This document shows positions 27,556-36,950 of a DNA stretch of 64,000 bases, piece after piece (within the stretch, counting starts at the first letter, position 1; every line of letters begins with the position of its first letter). This DNA comes from CAWIMX01 sp963837345 (lineage in GTDB: Bacteria; Acidobacteriota; Vicinamibacteria; Vicinamibacterales; CAVVIG01). A model generated the notes under the pieces. That model was not told where the DNA came from. It made no database searches and worked only from the letters and a program-made list of their open reading frames with translations. The position numbers and the translations under genes are program-made. The stretch spans positions 2,418,001 through 2,482,000 of the forward strand of contig CAWIMX010000001.1 of assembly GCA_963837345.1 (NCBI GenBank). Direction: 5' to 3'.

Positions 27556-28551
27556 CGATCGGCGGGTCCGTACACGTCGAGGGCGAAGTGGCAGAGCGAA
27601 TGATGGCCCGGCGCCAGTTCGACGAACGGCGGGAACTGCTCCCGGCAGATCGCCTCGACGCGATCGCACCGGGGGGCGAATGGGCACCCGGGGAGCAGCT
27701 GCGCGACGTCGGGCGGCAGGCCCGGTATCTGGTACAGCTCGCCACGCGGCGTGTTGGCCGCCGGGTCGGGCACCGACAGCAGCAGCCCCCGCGTGTAGGG
27801 GTTGCCGGGCCGCGCGAACAGCTCGTCGGTCGGCGCCGTTTCGAAGACGTGCCCGGCGTACATCACGACGATCCGATCCGTGGTGCCGGCGACCACTCCC
27901 AGGTCGTGGGTCACGAGAATCACGCTGCTGCCCATCTCGCGCTGCAGCGTGCGGATGAGGTCGAGAATCTGCGCCTGGATCGTCACGTCGAGGGCCGTCG
28001 TGGGTTCGTCGGCGATCAGCAGTTCGGGCCGGCACGAGAGTGCCATGGCAATCATCACGCGCTGCCGCATGCCGCCCGACAGCTGGTGGGGGTAGCCGTC
28101 GAGACGCGGTGTGCACGTCGGCAATGCCGACCATCTCGAGCATCCCGATGGCATGGGCCCGTGCCTCGGCGCGCGAATGTCCCAGGTGGAGCCGCGTCAC
28201 TTCCATCAGCTGCTCCGAGATCCGCATGAACGGGTTGAGCGAAGTCATCGGATCCTGGAAGATCATCGCGATCCGGCGCCCCCGAATCCGCCGCATCTCG
28301 TCCTCGCCGAGCGCGAGCAGATCGAGCCCGTCGAACTGCACCTCGCCCGAGACGATGCGGCCCGGAGGCGTCGGGACGAGCCGGAGAATCGACAGGTTCG
28401 TCACGGACTTGCCGGAGCCCGACTCGCCGACGATGCCGACCGTTTCGCCGCGGGCCACGTCGAAGCTCACGTCGTCGACGGCCTTCGACGTGCGGCCTTC
28501 CTCGTCGAACCACGTCCGCAGGTGGCGCACCGAGAGCAGGGGTGCCGGCAA
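27552..28551 (-). CDS. oppD: oligopeptide ABC transporter ATPase OppD, interrupted by a +1 frameshift
   Basis: First ATPase of the peptide importer. The N-terminal part reads PLLSVRHLRTWFDEEGRTSK, Walker A VGIVGESGSGKSVTNLSI and FQDPMTSLNPFMRISEQLM. The frame breaks after GIADVHT near 28107. Dropping one C continues as RLDGYPHQLSGGMRQRVMIA (signature), LLIADEPTTALDVTIQAQ (Walker B) and VTHDLGVVA, ending with the Cys motif GCPFAPRCDRVEAIC. The repaired product has 332 residues, normal length. The start appears to be TTG 28551, four bases after the oppC stop, because it gives the standard family N-terminus. The rest of the operon is intact, so a sequencing indel is likely. Confidence 0.88.
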
Positions 28552-28555
28552 GCCC

Positions 28556-29509
28556 TCAGCCCTTTCTCATCTGCGGATCCAGCGCGTCGCGCAGGCCGTC
28601 GCCGAGGAAGTTGAGCGAGAAGAGCGTGATCGCCATCGTCGCGCCGGGAAAGATCAACTGCCACGGGAACACGGCGATGTTCAGGATTCCTTCGGCAGAC
28701 AGACTGCCCCACGACGCGAGCGGCGCCTGCACCCCGAGGCCGAGAAACGACAGGAACGCCTCGAGGAGCATCACCGACGGCACCGTCAGCGTCGCATACA
28801 CGACGACCGGCCCCAGGGTGTTCGGCACGAGATGCCGCGCGACGATGGCGAGCGGCCGGACGCCGGTGGCCCGGGCGGCGAGCACGAATTCCTGGGCCTT
28901 GAGCGACATGACCTGGCCGCGGACGATCCGCGCCGTCGTCAGCCATGAGACGGCGCCCAGCGCGACGAACAGGAGCACGAGCTGCTGGAGCGGCGACTGG
29001 CCGCCGAAGAAGGCCAAGAGCACGATCACCACCATCATGTACGGGATCGCGTACAGCACGTCCACGATGCGCATCATCAGTTCGTCGACGCGGCCCCCCA
29101 CGTAGCCCGCCGTGGCGCCGAAGGCGGTGCCGATAAGGAGCGACACGAGCGTCGAAATGATGCCGACCATCAGCGAGATCCGTCCGCCGAGCAGGACGCG
29201 CGCCAGCAGGTCGCGACCGGCGATGTCGGTGCCCATCGGGTGCGTCCACGAGAACGACCCGTCGGGGCCCGTGAACGGCGGCATCGCCTTGATCAGCGCC
29301 CGGTCGGTGGGAATGTAATCGTAGCTGTAGCCGGTCGCGCGCACGATGATCGGCGGCCCGACGAGGCATGCCGCCACGATCACGCCCACGACGAGCAGAC
29401 CGAACATCGCCAGACGGTTCCGCTTGAGGCGGCGCCAGGCGTCCGTCCAGAGAGACGTTCCGGCGACGGGCGGGCCGGCCGAATCGGACATCGCGGCGAC
29501 GTCCGCCAC
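28556..29509 (-). CDS. oppC: oligopeptide ABC transporter permease OppC
   Basis: Inner-membrane permease of 317 residues. After a cytoplasmic N-terminus (WRRLKRNRLAMFGLLVVG) there are six membrane segments and the long first periplasmic loop ending in HPMGTDIAGRDLLARVLLGG, which is typical of OppC/DppC. The coupling EAA loop reads EFVLAARATGVRPLAIVARH. The GTG at 29509 is one base after the oppB stop; an ATG six codons inside (29491) is an alternative start. It forms the translocation pore with OppB. Confidence 0.93.
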   Translation of the reverse strand: MADVAAMSDSAGPPVAGTSLWTDAWRRLKRNRLAMFGLLVVGVIVAACLVGPPIIVRATGYSYDYIPTDRALIKAMPPFTGPDGSFSWTHPMGTDIAGRDLLARVLLGGRISLMVGIISTLVSLLIGTAFGATAGYVGGRVDELMMRIVDVLYAIPYMMVVIVLLAFFGGQSPLQQLVLLFVALGAVSWLTTARIVRGQVMSLKAQEFVLAARATGVRPLAIVARHLVPNTLGPVVVYATLTVPSVMLLEAFLSFLGLGVQAPLASWGSLSAEGILNIAVFPWQLIFPGATMAITLFSLNFLGDGLRDALDPQMRKG

Positions 29510-29510
29510 G

Positions 29511-30428
29511 TCAATAGCGGATGCGCGGATCGAGGAAGCCGTAGGCCACGTCGACCAGCAGGTTGAACAGCAGGATGGCCATCGAGATGAACGCGACGAT
29601 CCCGAGGATGAGCGGTTCGTCGCGGTTCAGGTTCGCGTTGATGAAGTAGTTGCCGAGCCCGGGCAGCGCGAAGATGCGCTCCACGACGACGGTGCCGGTC
29701 ACGAGGAACGCGAGGGCCGGTCCCGAAAACGACACGACGGGCAGCAGACCGCCGCGCATGGCGTGACGCACGACGACGTCGCGCTCCGACAGGCCCTTGG
29801 CGCGTGCCGTCCGGATGTAGTTCGAGCGAAGCACTTCGAGCATCCCCGATCGGGTCAGCCGGGCGATGTAGGCCATGTAGAGCGCGGACAGCGTGAGGAC
29901 GGGCAGGACGAGATGTCGATCGAACCCGTTCCAGCGGGCCGGCGGCAGCCAGTACCACGTGAGCGCGAAGACCAGGACGAGGAGCGGCCCCAGCACGAAA
30001 TTCGGCAGTGAGATGCCGATCATGGCGGCCGCCATCGAGGTGTAATCGGAGCGCGAGTTCTGATGCAGCGCCGCGATCGTCCCGGCGGGGATGCCGACGA
30101 CGAGCGCCAGCACGTACGCGAGCGCGCCGAGTGTGGCGGAGACCGGCAGCGCGGCCGCCAGGATGCCGTTGACCGGCTGGCCGACGTACTTGAGGGACGT
30201 CCCGAAATCGCCGCGCACCGTGTTCTCGAGCATCAGGCCGTACTGCACGTACCACGGCCGGTCGAGCCCGTACTTCTCACGAATGTTCTGTTCCACCGCC
30301 GGGGGCAGTGGCTTTTCGCCGGAATAGAAGTTCCCGGGAGCCAGCCGGATGAGGGCCCAGGTGATCGACAGGACGATCAGCACCATGGGCACCGCGACGA
30401 GCAGCCGGCGGACGACGAATCGTAGCAT
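29511..30428 (-). CDS. oppB: oligopeptide ABC transporter permease OppB
   Basis: Inner-membrane permease of 305 residues. The N-terminus MLRFVVRRLLVAVPMVLIVL and the periplasmic loop with KYGLDRPWYVQYG followed by GDFGTSLKY are standard for OppB/DppB. The EAA loop reads NYIRTARAKGLSERDVVVRH. Six membrane segments are evident, ending in NLLVDVAYGFLDPRIRY. Two bases separate its start from the oppA stop region, so the operon is tightly packed. Confidence 0.94.
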   Translation of the reverse strand: MLRFVVRRLLVAVPMVLIVLSITWALIRLAPGNFYSGEKPLPPAVEQNIREKYGLDRPWYVQYGLMLENTVRGDFGTSLKYVGQPVNGILAAALPVSATLGALAYVLALVVGIPAGTIAALHQNSRSDYTSMAAAMIGISLPNFVLGPLLVLVFALTWYWLPPARWNGFDRHLVLPVLTLSALYMAYIARLTRSGMLEVLRSNYIRTARAKGLSERDVVVRHAMRGGLLPVVSFSGPALAFLVTGTVVVERIFALPGLGNYFINANLNRDEPLILGIVAFISMAILLFNLLVDVAYGFLDPRIRY

Positions 30429-30431
30429 CGA

Positions 30432-32111
30432 TCAGGAGCCCGTGTCGGGCCCGTCGTCCCACCTGGCCGGATCGTGCTCGATGTAGACGAACTTCCAGGC
30501 GTGCATCGTCAGCGGGTTGGGGTAGAGCCCCTTCACGTACGGCTTCTTGACGAAGTTGGTGTCCTGCGTCTGCAGCGGCGCGATCGGCTGGTGGTCGAGC
30601 AGATATTGCTCGGCCTGCGCCAGCAGATCGTATCGACGCCGATGGTCAGGCTCGCGGTTGGCGTCGGCGAGCATCGTCTGGTACGTGGCGTCTGTCCATC
30701 CAGTGCAATTTTCGGATCCCAGAGTGGAGAACAGATTCAGGAAGGTGAAGGGGTCCATGTAGTCGCCGATCCACGCACCGCGCGCGGTCCCCTTGTAGTC
30801 GAGATCCGACCGAGACTGCAGGAAGGTGCGCCACTCGGTATTGCGGAGCGCCACGGTGAGACCGAGATTCTGCTTCCACTGCGCCTGGACGAATTCGCCC
30901 ACCTGGCGATTCGTGTCGGTCGTGTTGTACATGTACTCGACGTCCTGAATCGGAAACGTCGAGGGATCGTACGCCCCGTCCTGGTTGCGATAGCCCGCCT
31001 CGGCCAGGAGCGCTCGCGCGTGCTCCGGGTCGTAGGGCGGACCTCCCGGATACGGATACCCGTCGAACAGACCTTCCGGCACGAATGAAAACAGCGGCTT
31101 GCTCGCGTGCAGGTAGTCGGAGAGTCCCACCTTGTCGATCGCGGCGTTAAAGGCCCGGCGCACGCGCACGTCGTCCATGGGCGGCTTCGTCGTATTGAAA
31201 CAGACGTACATGTTGGCGAGCTCGGGCGCGTCCATGTAATCGTCGAAACGCCGCAGGTTCTCGATCCATCCGACCGGCACGGTGTGGTTCAACACCGCGT
31301 CCACCTCTCCCGCCTTGTAGAGGTTCATGATCGTCGTCTGGTCTTCGAGAGGATAGAAGCTGATGGAATCGAGCCGGACGTTGGCCGCGTCCCAGTACAG
31401 CGGGTTGCGGACGACCACGAGCTCGTCGTAGGGACGCCAGGTCTGGAGCATGAAGGGACCGCTCGCCACCAGGCGGCCGACGTTCGCCCAGGCCTCGCCG
31501 TACCGCTCCACGGCCTGACGGGGCACCGGCCGGAAGAACTGGTTCGTCAACAGCCCCGGCAGGAACGGCAGCGGCCGGCGCAGCCGGATGCGCAGAGTGT
31601 GCGCGTCGACCGCATCCACGCCGAGAGCCTCGGCCCGGACCTGGCCCGCGTTGTAGGCCTCGGCGTTGACGATGTCGTACGCGAGATACGCGCTGCGGGC
31701 GGCGAGCGCCGGCGACAGGCCCCGCCGGAAGCTGTAGACGAAGTCGTCGGCCGTGATCGGCGTCCCGTCCGACCACCGCGCCTCGGACCGAAGATGAAAG
31801 GTGAACTCGGTGTTGTCGCCGTTGGGCTCCCAGCTGGAGGCGATCGCCGGAATGGGCAGGGCCGTCCGCGGGTCCATTTCCGTGAGGCCCTCATAGAGCG
31901 CCATGTCAATCCGGCCTTCGGGCTGGCCGGTGCTGATCTGAGGATCGAGCGACTCGGGCTCCGAGCCGGTGACGTAGCGGAGGGCCTGGCCTTCGGGCGG
32001 ATCGGTTGCGCCGAAATAGCGACTGCTGGTCGACGCCGTGGTGCAGCCCGACGCCAACACCAGCATCGGCGCCGCGACGAGCCAGGCCGGAGCGCATCCA
32101 CGCCTCTTCAT
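30432..32111 (-). CDS. oppA: peptide-binding lipoprotein OppA
   Basis: Solute-binding protein (family 5) of 559 residues that captures peptides in the periplasm for OppBCDF. The lipobox MLVLASGC gives a lipid-anchored Cys. The family signature is visible in GSEPESLDPQISTGQPEGRI, ALYEGLTEMDPRT and RSEARWSDGTPITADDFVYS. The C-terminal part ends AWKFVYIEHDPARWDDG. First gene of the operon, with about 100 bases to the upstream enolase-family gene on the same strand; no clear promoter was recognised. Ligands could be oligopeptides or cell-wall peptides. Confidence 0.94.
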   Translation of the reverse strand: MKRRGCAPAWLVAAPMLVLASGCTTASTSSRYFGATDPPEGQALRYVTGSEPESLDPQISTGQPEGRIDMALYEGLTEMDPRTALPIPAIASSWEPNGDNTEFTFHLRSEARWSDGTPITADDFVYSFRRGLSPALAARSAYLAYDIVNAEAYNAGQVRAEALGVDAVDAHTLRIRLRRPLPFLPGLLTNQFFRPVPRQAVERYGEAWANVGRLVASGPFMLQTWRPYDELVVVRNPLYWDAANVRLDSISFYPLEDQTTIMNLYKAGEVDAVLNHTVPVGWIENLRRFDDYMDAPELANMYVCFNTTKPPMDDVRVRRAFNAAIDKVGLSDYLHASKPLFSFVPEGLFDGYPYPGGPPYDPEHARALLAEAGYRNQDGAYDPSTFPIQDVEYMYNTTDTNRQVGEFVQAQWKQNLGLTVALRNTEWRTFLQSRSDLDYKGTARGAWIGDYMDPFTFLNLFSTLGSENCTGWTDATYQTMLADANREPDHRRRYDLLAQAEQYLLDHQPIAPLQTQDTNFVKKPYVKGLYPNPLTMHAWKFVYIEHDPARWDDGPDTGS

Positions 32112-32213
32112 AACGCCACAGCCAAGCGTACTGTACCGTGGCGCCCCGGGAATAGTCCCGACTCGCGCGGGGGCCGGTGCCGTGGTGGGCCGACGCCCAA
32201 CGGCGCCAGCGGT

Positions 32214-33311
32214 CTACGCGACGCGGTAACTTTCGGCGTCAGGGCGTCTGAAGCGAAGGCCGAGCCCCGAGCGCGTCTTGTCCGGTCGCAGGAGGCCGGC
32301 CACGGGCGCCACGGTGCCGTCGAACAGCCACTGCTCGATTCGCATATGGTCGTAGAAGTATTCGACGTCGCGCGCCGTCGAGGCGGCGCACGCCAGATGC
32401 GCGTGCAGGGCCGGCGCGGTATGGGTCGAAAGCTGAATATTGTGCGAGGCGACGAGCGCGTCAGCGCGCATGAACTCCGTGACGCCACCGCAGCGCGTGG
32501 CGTCGACCTGGAGGACGTCGACGGCTCCGCCTTCGATCAGCCGTTCGAGGGTAAACAGGTCGTACCCGTACTCGCCCGCGGCGATCGCCATGCCGTCGGG
32601 CGCGTGCTCGCGAACGAAGCGCAGCCCTTCGATGTCGTCGGAGGAGACCGGCTCCTCGAACCAGCATACGCCCGCGTCGGCGAACCGGGCGGCCATGCCG
32701 ATCGCCTCCGGCCGGGTGTAGGCGCCGTTGGCGTCGACGTAGAGGAGCACCTCCGGGCCGATGGCCTGGCGCGCCACCTGTGCCCGGGCCGGATCGCCCG
32801 GCGAGCGGCCCACCTTGATCTTCACCCGACCGAGGCCTTCGGCGGCCCAGCCTCCGAGCTGGGCGGCCAGCTCGACATCGCTCATCGACGTGAAGCCGCC
32901 GCTGCCATACGCCGGGACGGCGTCGCGAACGGCGCCAAGCAGCGTGGTCAGCGGCAGATCGAGGATGCGAGCCTTGAGATCCCAGAGGGCGGTATCGACC
33001 GCCGACAGCGCCATCGACACCAGTCCGCTGCGCCCGTTGTTGCGAATCGCCCGCCGCAGGCGCTCCCACGTGCCGGGCACGTCCATGGCGTCGCTGCCGA
33101 CGGCCACCCCCGCGAGCTCACCCGCGACGAACCGGACCAGCGCGTCGCTGGCATAGGTGTAGCCGAGGCCCGTCTTTCCGGCGCCCGTCGCCTCGACCAG
33201 GACCAGGGTGGTGGAGGTCCATTCGAACGTGCCATCCGATTCGGGCGACGTCGTGGGTATCCGGTAGGCTGACGCCGCGATGGCGTCGACGCGGGCCTCC
33301 GGTCGCGTCAT
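32214..33311 (-). CDS. enolase-superfamily enzyme (mandelate racemase/muconate lactonizing type)
   Basis: 365-residue enzyme that would abstract an alpha-proton from a carboxylate substrate and stabilise the enolate with Mg2+. The N-terminal capping domain runs to about residue 120. Barrel residues visible: Lys164 and Lys166 (VKIKVGRS), metal ligands Asp193 (YVDANGAYTR), Glu219 (WFEEPVSS) and Glu247 (AAGEYGYD), and a His in LSTHTAPALHAH. The arrangement fits the mandelate racemase subgroup more than dipeptide epimerases. ATG 33311 overlaps the stop of the TPP-fold gene (ATGA), so the two are co-translated. The substrate cannot be read from sequence; a sugar acid or aromatic hydroxy acid is possible. 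Confidence 0.88.
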   Translation of the reverse strand: MTRPEARVDAIAASAYRIPTTSPESDGTFEWTSTTLVLVEATGAGKTGLGYTYASDALVRFVAGELAGVAVGSDAMDVPGTWERLRRAIRNNGRSGLVSMALSAVDTALWDLKARILDLPLTTLLGAVRDAVPAYGSGGFTSMSDVELAAQLGGWAAEGLGRVKIKVGRSPGDPARAQVARQAIGPEVLLYVDANGAYTRPEAIGMAARFADAGVCWFEEPVSSDDIEGLRFVREHAPDGMAIAAGEYGYDLFTLERLIEGGAVDVLQVDATRCGGVTEFMRADALVASHNIQLSTHTAPALHAHLACAASTARDVEYFYDHMRIEQWLFDGTVAPVAGLLRPDKTRSGLGLRFRRPDAESYRVA

Positions 33312-34948
33312 GCGATCTCCCGCCCGCTGGCCGGCGTCGCGAGGGCCGGGATCAACGGTGGCGGCTCGCGCAGGGGCTGCGACGGCAGGTCGACGGGATC
33401 CATCCCGAGCGCGACAACGACCGGGCCGGGCGTGGCGACGGCCCGCTCGAACACCGGCCCGCAGCGGGCGGTCGTCTCGACGCGATAGCCTGTCGCGCCG
33501 CAGGCGACGGCGATTCCAGCGAGATCGACGGGATCGTCGACGCTGGTGACGGCGACGATTTTGATCGGGAGGCGGTGGGCCACGGCGAATGCGAGCTCGC
33601 CCACGCGCGCGATCAGGCCGCTTCCCGCGACGAACGCGAGCGACTGACGCTCGGGGTAGGCCACCTGGGCCGCGATCGCGTAGGGCAGCCCGTTTGCGAG
33701 CGGCACGCGAACACTCGAGAGCGAGAACGTCTGGCACCGCTGCGCCGGAATCTGGCGGGCGAACCACGTCGGGAGCGGATGCGAGTCGGACGAGACGATC
33801 GCGTTCGGCGCGAGCCGCCGGCCAATCTCGCCGACGACGGCTGCTGCCCTCGCGGGCGTCTCGTCGGTCGGGCTGCAGGCGTCGAGGCTCATGCGCCACT
33901 CCCGCGCCGACGCCTGGGCGGTTTCGAGAAACGCCCGGCTGGGGTTCCGCCGAAGGTGGGGCAGGAGGCCGGCGAGCGCGAGCCGGGTGTCGCCGACGAG
34001 CGCGACGTCGACGGGATGCCGCAGGCCGATGCGGGCCGGGTCGGCGTCGATCTGCACGGCCGTGGCCTGCCCGGGCGCGGGCAGCCAGTCGGGATCGGGG
34101 AATGGCAGGCCCACCAGCAGGAGCGTGTCGCACCGTGAGAGCGCCCTGAGCGGTGTCTCCTCGCCGAGCTGATCGAGCCCGCCCGTCGCATACGGACTGT
34201 CGTCGGGGACGGCGGTCTTGCCCGCGGGAGCCTTGAGGATGGGGGCTCCGAGGACTTCGGCGATCGCTTCGAGCTCCTCGGCTGCGCCGACGGCGCCGCC
34301 GCCGGCGAGAATCGCGACGCGGGTGCCGCTGTTGAGGACGGCAGCCGCGCGGAGCAGATCCCCGCTGGACGCGAACGCGGAGCGACGCACGAGGGTGTCG
34401 ACAATGGGCGCATCGGAATGCCGCGTGGATCGCTCCGCGGTTTCGCGGTCCTGGAAATCGCCGGGAAACGCAATGTGCGCCACGCCGTTGCGGGTCATCG
34501 CCGCCCGACACGCGAGGGCCGCCACGTGGTCGACGTCGGCCTCGTCGGTCACCCGCGCGCTGTACACCGCGATATCCGCGTAGAGCCGATCGAAATCGAT
34601 CGCGGGCTGGAGGAAACTGTCGACCGGATCCCGCCGACGTGCGCCCGTGATCGTCAGAACGGGCAGGCCGCCCAGACTGGCGTCGGCGAGACCGTTCAGC
34701 AACAGGATGCCTCCGGGATCGGACGTGCCGATGCACACGCCGAGGCGTCCTGTGTGCCTGGCATAGCCACAGGCCATCAACGCCGCCGCGTCGCCGTCGT
34801 GCGCCTCCACGACCCGGATCTCGTCCCGTCGCCGGTTCAACGCATCGGTGACGCCGCGCAGGCCGTCGCCAGGAGTCGCAAAGACCACGTCGACCGTGCA
34901 CGCGCGCAAGACGTCCACCAGGCAATCGGCGGCAGTGCGTCTGGCCAT
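33308..34948 (-). CDS. TPP-fold (acetolactate synthase-like) protein with a degenerate cofactor motif
   Basis: 546 residues with the three-domain layout of acetolactate synthase/benzoylformate decarboxylase enzymes. The N-terminal pyrimidine-binding domain keeps the activating Glu48 (VVEAHDGDAAALMACGYAR); the middle domain has LAGGGAVGAAEELE and ILKAPAGKTAVPDD. In the C-terminal domain the usual GDG...NN motif that holds Mg-TPP reads GSG (442-444, AFVAGSGLIARVGELA) and ends in TSVDD rather than NN. Both metal-binding positions are therefore changed. Either it does not use TPP normally or it is a regulatory or decaying homologue. It is coupled by ATGA to the enolase-family gene. ATG 34948 chosen; a TTG seven codons upstream is less likely. 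Confidence 0.82.
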   Translation of the reverse strand: MARRTAADCLVDVLRACTVDVVFATPGDGLRGVTDALNRRRDEIRVVEAHDGDAAALMACGYARHTGRLGVCIGTSDPGGILLLNGLADASLGGLPVLTITGARRRDPVDSFLQPAIDFDRLYADIAVYSARVTDEADVDHVAALACRAAMTRNGVAHIAFPGDFQDRETAERSTRHSDAPIVDTLVRRSAFASSGDLLRAAAVLNSGTRVAILAGGGAVGAAEELEAIAEVLGAPILKAPAGKTAVPDDSPYATGGLDQLGEETPLRALSRCDTLLLVGLPFPDPDWLPAPGQATAVQIDADPARIGLRHPVDVALVGDTRLALAGLLPHLRRNPSRAFLETAQASAREWRMSLDACSPTDETPARAAAVVGEIGRRLAPNAIVSSDSHPLPTWFARQIPAQRCQTFSLSSVRVPLANGLPYAIAAQVAYPERQSLAFVAGSGLIARVGELAFAVAHRLPIKIVAVTSVDDPVDLAGIAVACGATGYRVETTARCGPVFERAVATPGPVVVALGMDPVDLPSQPLREPPPLIPALATPASGREIA

Positions 34949-35104
34949 GTCGTGTGCCGGCCGCTGCAAATCCAGAGCCGGCGGCCGGTTCGGCCACCGC
35001 CTTCCCGGCCGACGAGCCGTACACGCCCGGGTCGGACAGGGGGTGTAGGAGTTACAAGGGCGTGGGAACGCTTACCGGCGGACGGGCTGGATCAATGGAC
35101 GAGA

Positions 35105-35530
35105 TCACCGCTCGCGACGGTGCAGCCACCGCTCGAGCGCCGTACCCGCGACGAGCACCACGATCGACAGCGCCAGGGCTGCCGCGGCCAACAGCCAGCG
35201 CCCGAGCGCGAACGTGGTGCCGAGCGCCGCCACGATCCAGATAGACGCGGCGGTCGTCAAACCCTGAACCGCCCCCTGCTCTTCGCGCTGGAGAATCACG
35301 CCGCCGCCGAGAAACCCGATGCCGACGATCACCCCCTGGACGATGCGGAGGGGATCGGTCGACGGCAGGCCGACGAGCCCGGCCGTTGTGAAGAGCGCCG
35401 AGCCGAGCCCGACGAGCATCAGCGTTCGCAGCCCCGCGGGCTTGCGGTGCATTTCGCGGTCGAGGCCGATGATGGCGCCGGCGGCCGTCGCGGCCAGCAG
35501 GCGCAGCAGCAGGTCGGTTTGTGTCGCCAT
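35105..35530 (-). CDS. MgtC/SapB-family membrane protein
   Basis: 141-residue inner-membrane protein matching the N-terminal MgtC/SapB domain. Key stretches: LLLRLLAATAAGAIIGLDRE, KPAGLRTLMLVGLGSALFT, GVIVGIGFLGGGVILQRE and GLTTAASIWIVAALGTTFAL. Four membrane segments are apparent and the usual C-terminal soluble domain is missing, as in many small family members. Family members have been linked to Mg2+ homeostasis and acid stress, but the biochemical role is unsettled. It stands alone, divergent from the M50 protease gene. The 135-base stretch to the TPP-fold gene shows no feature. Confidence 0.88.
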   Translation of the reverse strand: MATQTDLLLRLLAATAAGAIIGLDREMHRKPAGLRTLMLVGLGSALFTTAGLVGLPSTDPLRIVQGVIVGIGFLGGGVILQREEQGAVQGLTTAASIWIVAALGTTFALGRWLLAAAALALSIVVLVAGTALERWLHRRER

Positions 35531-35644
35531 CGCTCCACGCACCCGTCGACATGTCGCTGCATCGTCTGTACCGAAACGGATGACCCTGCCCTGATGTCAC
35601 GATCCTCGGTACGAAAGGTGCAAATTGCCGCCCGGGAGACATCC

Positions 35645-36820
35645 ATGCTCGGAGGATTCAGCCTGGGCCGCCTGCTCGGCGTGCAGATCCTGATCGACTG
35701 GACGCTGTTCGTGATCGTCACGCTCGTGGCGTTCGATCTGGGGGCCGGGCTGTTTCCGGCCTGGCATCCGGGGTGGACGGCCGCCCAGAACTGGGCACTG
35801 GCGCTTGCGGCCGCGATTCTGCTGATTGCGTCGGTGCTGGCACACGAGCTGTCGCACGCCGTCGTGGCGCGCGCCTTCGGGATCCCGGTGCGGCGGATCA
35901 CGTTGTTCCTGTTCGGCGGGCTCGCCCATATCGAGAGCGACCCGCCGTCGCCCAGGTCCGAGTTCCTGATCGCGATTGTCGGCCCCCTCGTCAGCGTGGC
36001 CCTTGGAGTGAGCGCCACGTTCGGGGCCTTGCGCCTGGCAGGGGAGCCGCTGCGGGCGGCCGTGAGCGCCGAACGTGGGGGCGCCATCGCGGCCGCCATT
36101 CGCGATCTCGGTCCGCTGGCGACGCTGCTGCTCTGGCTGGGGCCGATCAATGTCGCATTGGGGGCGTTCAACGTCGTTCCGGGATTTCCGCTCGACGGCG
36201 GCCGTGTCTTTCGAGCGATGGCCTGGAAGGCCACGGGCGATGTCGTGCGCGCTACGAAGTGGGCGTCGTTTCTCGGCCAGGCGTTCGCCTGGGTCCTCAT
36301 GGCGATCGGCGTCGCGAACGTATTCTCGGGGGCGACCAGCGGACTATGGCTGGTCCTGGTCGGCTGGTTCCTGAACAACGCCGCCCGGCTCTCGTATCGG
36401 GACGTGCGGATGCGGCATGCGCTCGAAGACGTCACCGTCGCCGGCGTGATGGAAACCCGGCTGGAGCGCGTGTCGCCCGACCTCCGGGTCGAGCGCTTCG
36501 TGCACGACTACGTCATGGCCGGCGAGCAGAACGCGTTTCCCATCGAGTCGGCGGGCAACCTGGTCGGCGTCGTCACGCTCGGCGACGTGCGCCGGCTTCC
36601 GCAATCGGAATGGGCCGGGACGACAGTCGGACAAATCATGACGCCTGTCGCCGAGTTGCCGGCCCTGCCGCCGGAAGCCGCCGCCGAGCGCGCCTTCAAT
36701 CAGCTCACACGGCGCCACCAGGAGCAGGTGCTGGTCGTGGACGGGCACCATCTCATCGGGCTCGTGCGCCGGAGCGACCTCGCGAAATGGCGCGCGTTCA
36801 ACGCCCAGCAGGGAAGATGA
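35645..36820 (+). CDS. M50 site-2-type membrane protease with CBS pair
   Basis: 391-residue intramembrane zinc protease. Motif HELSH (His67, Glu68, His71) lies in a membrane segment, and the third ligand Asp184 is in NVVPGFPLDGGRVFRA. Several membrane helices surround these, and two CBS domains occupy about residues 270-385 (VAGVMETRLERVSPDLRVER and GQIMTPVAELPALPPEAAAE), probably sensing an adenine nucleotide. This is the Rip3/S2P-CBS type thought to cut membrane-anchored regulators. ATG 35645 is preferred because GGGAG lies seven bases upstream; an in-frame ATG at 35594 is possible. No anti-sigma factor substrate is seen nearby. Confidence 0.93.
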   Translation: MLGGFSLGRLLGVQILIDWTLFVIVTLVAFDLGAGLFPAWHPGWTAAQNWALALAAAILLIASVLAHELSHAVVARAFGIPVRRITLFLFGGLAHIESDPPSPRSEFLIAIVGPLVSVALGVSATFGALRLAGEPLRAAVSAERGGAIAAAIRDLGPLATLLLWLGPINVALGAFNVVPGFPLDGGRVFRAMAWKATGDVVRATKWASFLGQAFAWVLMAIGVANVFSGATSGLWLVLVGWFLNNAARLSYRDVRMRHALEDVTVAGVMETRLERVSPDLRVERFVHDYVMAGEQNAFPIESAGNLVGVVTLGDVRRLPQSEWAGTTVGQIMTPVAELPALPPEAAAERAFNQLTRRHQEQVLVVDGHHLIGLVRRSDLAKWRAFNAQQGR

Positions 36821-36824
36821 CCCC

Positions 36825-36950
36825 ATGACGAACAGGCAGCATAGCGCCGCGCGCGTCCGGAACATCGTCGCGGTCGTGAGCCACCTGGAGGTGTCTCGAG
36901 CGGAGCATCCCTGCGGCGCGGAGCCCGCCGCGGCTTCGGGGGGACAGTAG
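36825..36950 (+). CDS. possible 41-residue small protein between M50 and PPC genes
   Basis: ATG at 36825 comes four bases after the M50 stop, and its stop TAG at 36948-36950 touches the next ATG at 36951. The frame encodes about 41 residues (begins MTNRQHSAARVRNIVAVV) without a recognisable domain or membrane segment. Tight spacing on both sides is the only support. It may be chance. Confidence 0.25.
   Translation: MTNRQHSAARVRNIVAVVSHLEVSRAEHPCGAEPAAASGGQ

Noticed and set aside
32214..34948. TPP-fold and enolase-family pair as MenD-MenC of menaquinone synthesis
   Set aside because: The TPP-fold protein resembles acetolactate synthase rather than MenD, its cofactor motif is changed, and no other men gene is nearby.
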